Shown: one piece after another, positions 60,901 through 64,000 of the stretch
Layout of the letters: the number at the start of each line of letters is the position of its first letter
How positions within the stretch are numbered: position 1 is the stretch's first letter
Source: Odiellus spinosus
Taxonomy: Eukaryota > Arthropoda > Arachnida > Opiliones > Phalangiidae
Direction: 5' to 3'
Assembly: GCA_963920705.1 (NCBI GenBank)
Contig: OY987228.1
Span: 17,306,565 to 17,370,564 of the forward strand
DNA: 64,000 nucleotides
Notes under the pieces: generated by a model
Told to the model about the DNA's origin: nothing
The model's input: only the letters and a program-made list of their open reading frames with translations
Database searches by the model: none
Translations under genes and position numbers: made by a program

Positions 60901-61957
60901 ATGTTTTAAAAAATAAAAAAATCTAATAATTTTTAATGGATTTAATTGGTCATATCTAATCACCATTTTACGAAATCCTAACCTATAAATTATAGCTTTT
61001 GCAATTAGATTTTTTTTTTTTCTAACCAAGGCAATGTCAATTAAAATTAACGGTTCCACCAAAACCAAATCGCAAGGCCATGAAATTTAATTTCGATAAT
61101 TGAATTAAAAACGCTATAGCATGGCGCAAAATTTAAATTCGCTAAGCTTCGACAAATTCGAGTCAAATAATTGTATTTTTTTACAAAATATAAATAATAT
61201 TTGGGGGCTATTACTATTAATAATAATATTAAAATTATTCTTAAGTTATAAAACACACGTAAAAGTGTTGAAAATGACCTTAAACCATCAAACCGGGTGT
61301 GGCTGTCTATATCAGTGTAAAGTTATCAGTAGATGGATAAGCTACGTTTTCCCTTAATTTCAAATAAACAATCTTATACGAATAAAACGAGGAACAAACC
61401 TTTCTTCGTGTTGATAATTTAAACGGAATCTTAGGTTGCAATTAAAGAGCGTGTCATGTTATATTTAATTATCGATAATAGTCTATATTTATCAAAAATA
61501 GAGCGAACTCGTCGCTGTAAGGGTCGACGTACTCATCATCAAAGAGGTTATATATTTTTTTCCATTTAATAATTGCTAATTTCGGTTAATATCTTTTACT
61601 TTTTTTTTATTTTCAGACGGAATGAAGTTTCTAATCCACGCCTTTTAAGTCTATATTTATAATTTATCGACTGTTTTTGGGTACAGAAATAAAACCCTAT
61701 ACTTACGTATAGTTTATATAAAATTACACGGAACATAGAGAAAAAAGGGTCGCATTTTTTTTCTCTATCTTTCGATAACTTATAATATATATGTTTTATA
61801 AAATATAAAAGATATTTTAATTACCACTTTGTAGCTCGCCAATTCTACGCTCGGCTTCTTCGAATTTCTTAGTGATGATGACCTGAGTTTCTTCTAGATG
61901 GCGTTCCTTCTCGTCAAACTGCTTTTGTAGCTCGCGTTCTATTTCGTGAGCTTTCGC
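1..61957 (-). CDS. cut: Cut/CUX homeobox transcription factor, partial at both ends (13 exons)
   Basis: This is the whole gene model; exons in transcript order are 61825-61957, 56658-56724, 52815-52863, 6236-6406, 6068-6142, 5567-5673, 4804-4952, 2868-3698, 1452-2614, 1032-1299, 521-942, 246-426 and 1-157. All internal introns are GT-AG and every phase agrees across its junction, giving one open frame of 1,257 codons plus 2 bases. In residues of this partial product: coiled coil 1-250, CUT repeat 1 about 448-526, CUT repeat 2 about 907-985, CUT repeat 3 about 1124-1202, basic KRRR motif near 1208-1211, homeodomain from 1239 and cut off after 19 residues. Known for the family: CUT repeats and homeodomain bind DNA, and Cut specifies sensory-organ and other cell fates in flies, acting in the nucleus mainly as a repressor. 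The order of domains and their sequence make the family assignment secure; the species is not known. Confidence 0.96.
158..245 (-). other. 88-bp phase-1 intron of cut
   Basis: The donor reads GTATTT directly after ...ERREG and the acceptor ends in TTAATAG. It is one of five very short introns (88-152 bp) in the 3' cluster, in contrast to the kilobase introns at the 5' side. Confidence 0.85.
246..426 (-). CDS. cut: cut exon: second part of CUT repeat 3
   Basis: This exon enters in phase 0 after acceptor ...CCGTAG and leaves in phase 1. It encodes [18 protein letters not shown], then [20 protein letters not shown] and QLWLSD...[14 protein letters not shown]. These are the diagnostic core of CUT repeat 3: the LGLSQG turn, the SKPKPW segment and KGREPF. 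The first part of the repeat is on the next upstream exon (521-942), split after the NIGQK motif. In CUX proteins CR3 acts with the homeodomain as the high-affinity DNA-binding unit, and the homeodomain follows directly on the next exon. Confidence 0.95.
521..942 (-). CDS. cut: cut exon: CR2-CR3 linker and first part of CUT repeat 3
   Basis: Acceptor ...GCTCACAG gives a phase-1 start (G-S-N-N-K-L), and the exon ends in phase 0 at NIGQK before donor GTTAGT. The first two thirds is a low-complexity linker: a run of eight Ser (about 828-853), an Ala-rich segment and a His-rich segment (SHHHQHV). From about base 587 it enters CUT repeat 3 ([15 protein letters not shown], then NIGQK). An open frame continues from 976 but its first codons precede the splice acceptor and are probably intronic. 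A different AG nearby (before ATAGTCTCC) cannot be wholly excluded as acceptor. Confidence 0.9.
1032..1299 (-). CDS. cut: cut exon: second part of CUT repeat 2
   Basis: The acceptor is a good pyrimidine tract, TTCTTCTATTCCAG, giving a phase-0 start at [18 protein letters not shown]. The exon continues with [19 protein letters not shown], then [20 protein letters not shown], and ends in the CR2-specific tail [16 protein letters not shown]. Donor is G|GTAAAT in phase 1. The [10 protein letters not shown] and KLMRTGG segments are typical of CUT repeat 2 of insect Cut. A Met codon inside the exon is not a start; the frame is continuous with the exon at 1452-2614 (LNTEDIVKR before VKEQ). Confidence 0.95.
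1452..2614 (-). CDS. cut: cut exon: CR1-CR2 linker and start of CUT repeat 2
   Basis: At 1,163 bp this is the largest exon here. It enters in phase 1 after ...TTACCTAG and leaves in phase 0 at LNTEDIVKR before donor GTACGT. It opens with a charged segment, [19 protein letters not shown] and then [12 protein letters not shown], which resembles the conserved block after CR1 in Cut proteins. A second structured-looking segment ([20 protein letters not shown], about 2210-2265) follows. The rest is Ser/Gly/Ala-rich, with an Ala run near 2041-2075. PDDLS at 1629-1643 (residues 852-856) fits the PxDLS motif bound by the corepressor CtBP. The first 23 bases have no Met and are kept because the splice site and phase demand it. 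Confidence 0.93.
2868..3698 (-). CDS. cut: cut exon: linker with poly-Asn tract and CUT repeat 1
   Basis: Acceptor TTTCTTGCAG gives a phase-1 start, and the donor is G|GTGAGT (phase 1). The exon begins with a Pro/Ser/Ala-rich stretch, then a helix-like [16 protein letters not shown] segment and a Ser/Thr/Pro linker. A run of ten Asn plus a second run of four lies at about 3340-3392, and a [13 protein letters not shown] repeat follows. CUT repeat 1 starts near 3108: [47 protein letters not shown] and [13 protein letters not shown]. The whole repeat sits on this one exon, unlike CR2 and CR3, which are each split. Confidence 0.95.
3699..4803 (-). other. 1.1-kb phase-1 intron of cut
   Basis: This separates the last coiled-coil exon from the CR1 exon. 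In vertebrates the equivalent junction is where the transcript commits either to CUX exons or, skipping them, to CASP exons further 3'. The intron holds no coding signal I can support. Its one visible repeat is a perfect 20-bp tandem duplication at 4351-4390. Confidence 0.8.
4351..4390. repeat. Two-copy 20-bp tandem repeat
   Basis: The unit TCCGAAAAATAACGAAATTT occurs twice in succession without a mismatch (4351-4370 and 4371-4390). It lies inside the intron between the coiled coil and CR1. Confidence 0.9.
4804..4952 (-). CDS. cut: cut exon: end of CASP/CUX coiled coil
   Basis: Acceptor ATTCCTAG, phase 2 in and phase 1 out; donor TCAG|GTAGGC. It encodes [12 protein letters not shown], a Thr/Pro-rich insert, then [20 protein letters not shown] and LKVAKAEVS. 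The ILKSMEF and [15 protein letters not shown] motifs are strongly conserved in vertebrate CUX1, CUX2 and CASP, and this is the last exon shared by CUX1 and CASP in vertebrates. In this model it is spliced to the CR1 exon; any splice to a CASP-type membrane-anchor exon would have to lie to the left of the window. Confidence 0.94.
4953..5566 (-). other. 614-bp phase-2 intron of cut
   Basis: The donor is CA|GTTAGT and the acceptor ends in CCTAG. AT-rich, with no repeat or open frame that stands out. Confidence 0.8.
5567..5673 (-). CDS. cut: cut exon: coiled coil ([12 protein letters not shown]...)
   Basis: Enters in phase 0 after ...AATATTAG and leaves in phase 2 at donor CA|GTTAGT. It encodes [20 protein letters not shown] and then [15 protein letters not shown], with the split codon making Gln. 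Heptad spacing of Leu and Ile is evident. The segment aligns with the CUX1 stretch that ends in KKELNILKSMEF, which places it directly before exon 4804-4952. Too short and ATG-poor to stand alone as an open frame; it rests on homology plus splice phases. Confidence 0.92.
5674..6067 (-). other. 394-bp phase-0 intron of cut
   Basis: Donor GTACGT, acceptor ATATTAG. It contains a 19-base T run near 5730-5748 and otherwise plain AT-rich sequence. Confidence 0.8.
6068..6142 (-). CDS. cut: cut exon: coiled coil ([12 protein letters not shown]...)
   Basis: A 75-bp, exactly 25-codon, phase 0-0 exon encoding [20 protein letters not shown] and TSASQ. It matches the CUX/CASP coiled-coil motif in which LVDDIQRLQ is followed by a Ser-Ala-Ser-Gln break and then the IAQLE segment of the next exon. 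Acceptor GGTATAG, donor CAA|GTACGT. A phase 0-0 exon of this kind could be skipped without breaking the frame, but nothing here shows that it is. Confidence 0.92.
6236..6406 (-). CDS. cut: cut exon: coiled coil ([16 protein letters not shown]...)
   Basis: A 171-bp, 57-codon, phase 0-0 exon between acceptor ATGACAG and donor GAG|GTATTT. It encodes [40 protein letters not shown] and [17 protein letters not shown]. The SLQLAxQIQKAPDxEQA and SSLExELAAKE motifs are nearly invariant in CUX and CASP proteins. A longer minus-strand open frame over the same bases (to 6437) is in another frame and is a shadow. Its 5' neighbour exon is 46.4 kb away (52815-52863). Confidence 0.95.
7408..7462. repeat. 55-bp imperfect palindrome
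   Basis: CCTGGTATATTGACT at the left end pairs with AGTCAAT followed, after a small bulge, by TATATACCCAGG at the right end, around a short loop containing TTAAGCGCT. A foldback structure with no visible coding role. Confidence 0.6.
8181..8281. repeat. Nested 100-bp foldback
   Basis: The outer arms AGAGCCCATAA (8181-8191) and TTATGGGCCCT (8271-8281) are inverted with one mismatch. An inner arm pair, GCGGCGTATTTCA and TGAAATGCCGC (8233-8261), closes on a 5-base loop. AAGGAA and TTCCTT also pair between them. Confidence 0.65.
8437..8530. repeat. 94-bp foldback with TIR-like ends
   Basis: AAAGCCGCGTTCGCAAAG at the left is the imperfect inverse of CCTTGCGAACCCGCTTTC at the right. A central GGCGTGAATGCGCC forms its own hairpin. 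It resembles a small MITE, but no clean target-site duplication is visible. Confidence 0.5.
9582..9614. repeat. Poly-T tract, 33 bases
   Basis: An uninterrupted run of 33 T. A 41-base poly-A run stands 360 bp to the right, in the inverse orientation. Confidence 0.95.
9974..10014. repeat. Poly-A tract, 41 bases
   Basis: An uninterrupted run of 41 A. With the poly-T run at 9582-9614 it brackets 359 bp of unique-looking sequence. Confidence 0.95.
14077..14246 (+). repeat. Dispersed repeat, copy A
   Basis: From CATTCAATTAAAATGAGAAC to the AAGCCAAAGGGG end, this segment matches the reverse complement of 27516-27690. Shared blocks include CATTCAATTAAA, GAACCTCCGAC, AATCA.AAGAC, TTTCACGCGCAC and GAAGCCAAAGG, in the same order and over nearly the same length. 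Copy A contains an extra palindromic CpG-rich part (CTCAGCGACACGCGCTGAG at 14139-14157) and ends in an 11-base G run. Probably an old transposon-derived element of unknown family. Confidence 0.75.
16501..16532. repeat. Poly-T tract, 32 bases
   Basis: An uninterrupted run of 32 T followed by a C/T-rich stretch to about 16566. Confidence 0.95.
16748..17054. repeat. Long inverted repeat (foldback element 1)
   Basis: A perfect 33-bp arm (16751-16783, core TTCAGGTTCCATAAGAATAT) is inverted at 17016-17048. A second perfect 18-bp arm (ATCCTCCCAAACTTTGTA, 16788-16805) is inverted at 16977-16994. Pairing continues weakly inward (CAAAAGTTCGTCTG against CAAACGTTCGTCCG). The right arm carries about 17 extra bases between the two blocks. 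The loop is about 140 bp. A 116-codon plus-strand open frame over it is most likely a by-product of the repeat. Confidence 0.9.
17600..20700. other. Purine-rich, CpG-containing intron block
   Basis: About 3 kb dense in GAGA and TCTC tracts, unlike the AT-rich sequence to its left. It includes a 42-base AG microsatellite and a 12-G run. No gene is recognised. A less repetitive stretch near 19,240-19,330 stands out from its surroundings and could be a conserved noncoding element, which only alignment would show. Confidence 0.5.
19055..19096. repeat. (AG)n microsatellite
   Basis: Twenty-one perfect AG dinucleotides. GAGA tracts are also binding sites for GAGA factor in flies, but nothing here shows binding. 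Confidence 0.95.
22175..22218 (+). repeat. AACACTTCTACAGG motif, copy 1
   Basis: AACACTTCTACAGG at 22198-22211 followed by CGCTGAT. One of four copies in the window; this one is the least similar upstream of the core. Confidence 0.6.
27516..27690 (-). repeat. Dispersed repeat, copy B
   Basis: Reverse complement of copy A at 14077-14246. It carries its own internal inverted repeat: ACACCTTTGGCTTCATAAAA (27525-27544) against TTTTATTAAGCCAAAG...GGTGT (27616-27639). Two copies in opposite orientation 13 kb apart suggest independent insertion rather than duplication of the locus. Confidence 0.75.
28641..28961. repeat. Long inverted repeat (foldback element 2)
   Basis: A 37-bp arm (28641-28677, starting AGAAGCCGATGAAAC) is inverted at 28925-28961 with three mismatches. 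Homology continues inward after a gap in the left arm (GTTTCAAAAAGCGC against GTTTCATATAGCGC). The loop is about 215-245 bp. Minus-strand open frames over it look like by-products. Confidence 0.88.
31428..31464 (-). repeat. AACACTTCTACAGG motif, copy 4
   Basis: The inverse of AACACTTCTACAGG lies at 31451-31464. Upstream in its own orientation it reads GCGGTTAG, close to GTGGTTGA of copy 2. Confidence 0.55.
33181..33272. repeat. 46-bp tandem duplication
   Basis: Two consecutive 46-bp units (33181-33226 and 33227-33272), each containing CTCTAGGCTTTCTTCGTTTA followed by CAGTAAGAT, differ at three positions. The short plus-strand open frame that begins at 33271 has no recognisable family. Confidence 0.92.
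33572..33738. mobile_element. Mariner/Tc1-type MITE with TA target duplications
   Basis: TA|CAGGGTGTT at the left (33572-33582) is exactly inverted as AACACCCTG|TA at the right (33728-33738). This gives 9-bp perfect terminal inverted repeats flanked by TA on both sides, as Tc1/mariner elements duplicate on insertion. The 163-bp body has no transposase frame and includes a perfect 16-bp palindrome, ATAGTTTATAAACTAT (33604-33619). CAGGGTGTT-type ends are common on insect nonautonomous elements. Confidence 0.8.
35461..35525. repeat. (AAT)n microsatellite
   Basis: About 21 perfect AAT repeats. The minus-strand open frames over it (poly-Leu, poly-Ile) are low-complexity artefacts. Confidence 0.95.
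37271..37351 (-). other. Pre-miRNA-like hairpin in the giant intron
   Basis: On the transcribed strand GAGGCAGUUACGAUAG at the 5' side pairs with CUACCGUAACUGGCUUC at the 3' side, with one bulge and one mismatch. After internal loops, GUGCC pairs with GGCGC below a terminal loop of about 21 bases. Total length is 81 nt. The size and shape fit a microRNA precursor, but no known miRNA sequence is recognised. Confidence 0.3.
42542..42596. repeat. Two overlapping, mutually exclusive hairpins
   Basis: ACTCTCGT (42542-42549) pairs perfectly with ACGAGAGT (42554-42561). AGTGGCTA (42559-42566) pairs perfectly with TAGCCACT (42589-42596). The two share bases 42559-42561, so only one can be complete at a time. 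Confidence 0.7.
43831..43870 (+). repeat. AACACTTCTACAGG motif, copy 2
   Basis: AACACTTCTACAGG at 43854-43867. The 37-bp stretch beginning GAACATTGAAGCG has the same length and start as copy 3 (GAACACCGAAGCG). Confidence 0.65.
49592..49634 (+). repeat. AACACTTCTACAGG motif, copy 3
   Basis: AACACTTCTACAGG at 49615-49628, preceded at the same distance as in copy 2 by GAACA..GAAGCG and followed by GGCTGAT, which recalls CGCTGAT of copy 1. Confidence 0.65.
51863..51917. repeat. (AT)n microsatellite
   Basis: About 27 TA dinucleotides in perfect alternation. Confidence 0.95.
52815..52863 (-). CDS. cut: cut exon: coiled coil microexon ([16 protein letters not shown])
   Basis: A 49-bp exon. It enters in phase 2 (its first G completes a Lys codon begun on the previous exon) and leaves in phase 0. 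Acceptor CATTTTAG, donor CAG|GTAAGA, the strongest donor in the window. It encodes [16 protein letters not shown], matching the vertebrate block that ends in DLERANQ just before RA.VA..E. Both flanking introns are large (46.4 and 3.8 kb), so this exon is very isolated. Confidence 0.93.
52864..56657 (-). other. 3.8-kb phase-2 intron of cut
   Basis: Contains the foldback element at 55427-55657 and a GC-richer block at about 53,600-55,000. In that block a 48-bp hairpin (GCGAGCC at 54543-54549, GGCTCGC at 54584-54590) encloses GGATCATTAATCC. No coding region recognised. Confidence 0.8.
55424..55660. mobile_element. Foldback MITE with TAA flanks (PIF/Harbinger-like?)
   Basis: Left end AGCTACGGTCACACTAGCG and right end CTAGTATGAACGCGGCT are imperfect inverted repeats (about 16 of 23 bases). 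The 231-bp body 55427-55657 is flanked on both sides by TAA (55424-55426, 55658-55660). A perfect internal hairpin, GTTTCATC/GATGAAAC (55495-55518), and several GAAAC and TCGATT repeats fill the body. A 3-bp TAA/TTA duplication is typical of PIF/Harbinger elements, but three bases can match by chance. Confidence 0.6.
56658..56724 (-). CDS. cut: cut exon: coiled coil ([17 protein letters not shown]...)
   Basis: A 67-bp exon, phase 1 in and phase 2 out. Acceptor CTCTTATAG, donor AA|GTGAGT. With the borrowed base it begins with Ala and reads [20 protein letters not shown] and A, the split codon then giving Lys. TELFDLKxKYDE is a hallmark of the CUX/CASP coiled coil and sits directly before the (S/A)DE-ME block of the next exon, as here. 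Confidence 0.93.
57936..57967. repeat. Perfect 11-bp stem hairpin
   Basis: GCGATTATAAA and TTTATAATCGC are exact inverses around a 10-base loop. Confidence 0.8.
60572..60705. repeat. 35-bp minisatellite (GTCGATCAAATRCACACTTC...)
   Basis: GTCGATCAAAT recurs at 60591, 60626 and 60661, exactly 35 bp apart, with a decayed fourth unit at 60697 (GTCAATCACT) and a partial start at 60572. Just upstream, GTGCATTTGATCGACAAGG (60501-60519) is the inverse of the unit end CCTTGTCGATCAAATACAC (60588-60606), so units exist in both orientations. The plus-strand open frame over it encodes a degenerate repeat peptide and is not considered a gene. Confidence 0.85.
60748..60818. repeat. Nested inverted repeat beside the minisatellite
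   Basis: TCTGACC (60748-60754) and GGTCAGA (60812-60818) pair, and inside them GAATTCT pairs with AGAATT. Partly overlapping, TTGCTAT and ATAGCAA (to 60824) also pair. It may be the end of the element that contains the minisatellite. Confidence 0.5.
61825..61957 (-). CDS. cut: cut exon: coiled coil, most 5' exon in the window
   Basis: Enters in phase 0 after TTTAACAG and leaves in phase 1 at AGTG|GTAATT. It encodes [40 protein letters not shown] and ELQS, very rich in Glu, Lys and Arg with heptad Leu/Ile, hence a long coiled coil. There is no initiator Met with a plausible context, and the phase-0 acceptor means at least one more upstream exon lies beyond base 64,000. Identity rests on composition, correct phase and its position before the TELFDLK exon. 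Confidence 0.85.
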
Positions 61958-64000
61958 CTGTTAAACGAAAAAGCAAAAAGAAAGAAATTGGTATCAATTA
62001 AAATAATAAAATATAAATACCCAATTAAAATATATAGCGTATAATAACATATCGTGTAATAAACAACCTTCCTATTTAAAGGGATAAAGAAATTGAAATC
62101 GAAATTAAAACATAATTAATCCAACATCTTATGATCGCGTAGTAATGATGTTTTGTTAAATTTTGCGAGAAGTAACCAAATAAATTTCGTCCAAATATAA
62201 TAAAATGGATGTAGTATGGTCTAAAAAGCTTAAATGAAAAAATTCACTCGAAGTATTCTACAGTTTTTTCGCAAAAAAGATTTGAAATTCGCGTTTAACC
62301 TTTTTCTTTTCAAGAGAGAAATTTAAATTTTCAGAAAAAGGGAGTGGCTAAATTTTTGTGACACTTCACATAAGGGTTCTGGAAATCTCGGTTATTTTGT
62401 ATTCAGCCACGTGTCAAACACTTTAAAGCCGAGAAATTATGTTCCTATCTAAATATGCCCTTTGACAAAGCACTGGCATGATGGGAACCTTTAGTTTTGA
62501 ATTAATTAAACTTACACTTAAAATCACCCGTCATTTATAATTATTAAATATATATAAAATATATTTTTGCTTACAAGATTTCGCGATATCTTTAATTGGG
62601 TTATAGTTAAAATTTCACATCGCGAACTTTTCAAACAATATTATTCAGTACCCTATCCAATCCGCGCGAATTATATTAAACACATAAATTTAATTTTGAG
62701 CTATTTATTTTAAATTTAATATAATTTTTAAGTTTCATTATCTCTTTAATATTCATCCTTAAAACTTAGAATTAAATGAAATTAAAAAATACAAGAGGGA
62801 AAATCGAGACATATATAGGGTACATTCGGAAAATTAAATTCTTGGCGAAGTAATTAGTTCCCATGTAAACGAGTTTCTAGTCTCGCGAAAATGTTGCTTT
62901 TACGTACTAAAATTGATTCGACTGGTATACATACATATCCAATTTGGGAAAATTCTTTGACATAAAATTAATTAAACCCCCTCCAAGTTCCAAAGTTCGT
63001 CCCCCCTACGCTCTACCCATTACACTATTATAAGGATAAACTAATCGCCCTTTTTCGGATATAACAAATGAACCGACTATTAAGAGAAATCAAACCTTAC
63101 GCGAAATTAAAAATAACACGAAGTGGAAGAAGAAGAAAAAGTTCAAAAGATATTTCTACAAATTACTAAGTTGCAGTAATATGTTCTGTACGAAATTAGG
63201 GAATAAGGAACTAGAGTTTTGAGAAAATCGACTTGTTCGGAATCATTAATCGTTCAGGGCTGGAAAACGGGGCAGGGGGGGGGGTCACCAAAAGTAAAAT
63301 CACGTCGTTTAACAACATTAATTACGCAAAAAGGGATCTCTTCGCTATAGCTTTCTCCCTCTCTACGGAGATATATATACTCTGTATAAACTAAACGTAT
63401 ATTATATACCATAAAGCTTTATACTCTCAATAAAAGAGACGGTTTTCTTTTGTCGCGAAATGACTTTTCTTAAAACGTACGTTTTAATTATCGAAAGGAA
63501 TGAACTTAAGTTAGGGTTGGGAAAAATAACGAACGCCTCGATAGAGAGAAGGCGAATACGTTTCCCGAGCGTTTCCCGTTCGAAACAATTAATAACGAGA
63601 CTGGCTTATATTAGGAGTCATTCGTCCAGAAACTAATCCTAACCCCGACTAACGGAGCCCCCTCCCCAGTTTGTCTCGCGATAGTGACCATTAGCCGGGC
63701 CGAGGGACACCCTCTGGCACCCTTAACCCCCCAATGCATCGGGAGATATTAATGTCTAAGACAATTGGAAGCGCCTTTCGAACGACGGTCGACGGTCGGC
63801 TTCATTTTTCCCTCGAAAATTAATTCATTCGCGTTAGGTATTAATTTGGTAAAATTCGAGACGCGACGTTCGTATATAGAGGGGGAACAGATTGATATCG
63901 GTTCGTGGTCCAGAAGCTACAAGGCCAGAGAGAAAGAGAGAGAGAGAGAGAAAGGAAAAGGAGGGAACTTCCCGACCCGACTAATGATCATCGGAGTCGA
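61958..64000 (-). other. Start of a further cut intron (open at the window end)
   Basis: Two kilobases of AT-rich intron, then from about 63,500 a more GC-rich part with a 10-G run at 63275-63284. No exon is recognised. The less repetitive stretch 63,720-63,860 might be conserved noncoding sequence, but I cannot test that here. Confidence 0.7.

Larger units (their letters stand above)
56725..61824 (-). other. 5.1-kb phase-1 intron of cut
   Basis: Strongly AT-rich. It holds a perfect 11-bp stem hairpin (57936-57967) and the minisatellite block at 60,430-60,830. No coding region recognised. Confidence 0.8.

Noticed and set aside
1-64000. CRISPR arrays, bacterial operons, prophage or other prokaryotic systems
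   Set aside because: The window is an animal gene with spliceosomal introns; no prokaryotic feature is present.

Overview
The window is eukaryotic, AT-rich, intron-dominated DNA. It carries one recognisable gene, on the minus strand: the insect-type CUX/Cut homeobox transcription factor (cut, vertebrate CUX1/CUX2). Thirteen coding exons were found by splicing homologous segments with GT-AG borders whose phases all agree. Joined, they give 3,773 coding bases (1,257 codons plus 2 bases), open at both ends. The amino-terminal exons lie beyond base 64,000. The last two thirds of the homeodomain and the 3' end lie before base 1.

The CUT-repeat sequences look closest to insect Cut (CR1 with an LFAK...[12 protein letters not shown] core, CR2 with a [12 protein letters not shown] core). 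Coding homopolymers (Asn, Ser, Ala) and CpG-containing, purine-rich intron texture also fit an insect. I cannot name the order.

Layout in genomic order, 3' to 5' of the gene. Bases 1-3,698 hold a compact cluster: start of the homeodomain and a KRRR basic motif, CR3 on two exons, a Ser/His/Ala-rich linker, CR2 on two exons, a long low-complexity linker with a PDDLS motif, and the CR1 exon with its poly-Asn tract. Bases 4,804-6,406 hold four exons of the coiled coil shared in vertebrates by CUX1 and the Golgi protein CASP. Then comes a 46.4-kb intron (6,407-52,814). Three more coiled-coil exons follow at 52,815-52,863, 56,658-56,724 and 61,825-61,957, separated by 3.8-kb and 5.1-kb introns.

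I see no convincing second gene. The introns contain non-coding structure instead: a mariner-like MITE with TA duplications (33,572-33,738); a foldback element with TAA flanks (55,424-55,660); two 300-bp long inverted repeats (16,748-17,054 and 28,641-28,961); a 155-170-bp dispersed repeat in two inverted copies (14,077-14,246 and 27,516-27,690); four scattered copies of a short conserved motif containing AACACTTCTACAGG; a 35-bp minisatellite (60,572-60,705); a pre-miRNA-like hairpin (37,271-37,351); microsatellites; and nine pure G or C runs of 10 or more.

The encoded protein should be a nuclear DNA-binding regulator with an amino-terminal coiled coil, three CUT repeats and one homeodomain. 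The noncoding elements are sequence observations; any function for them is inference.
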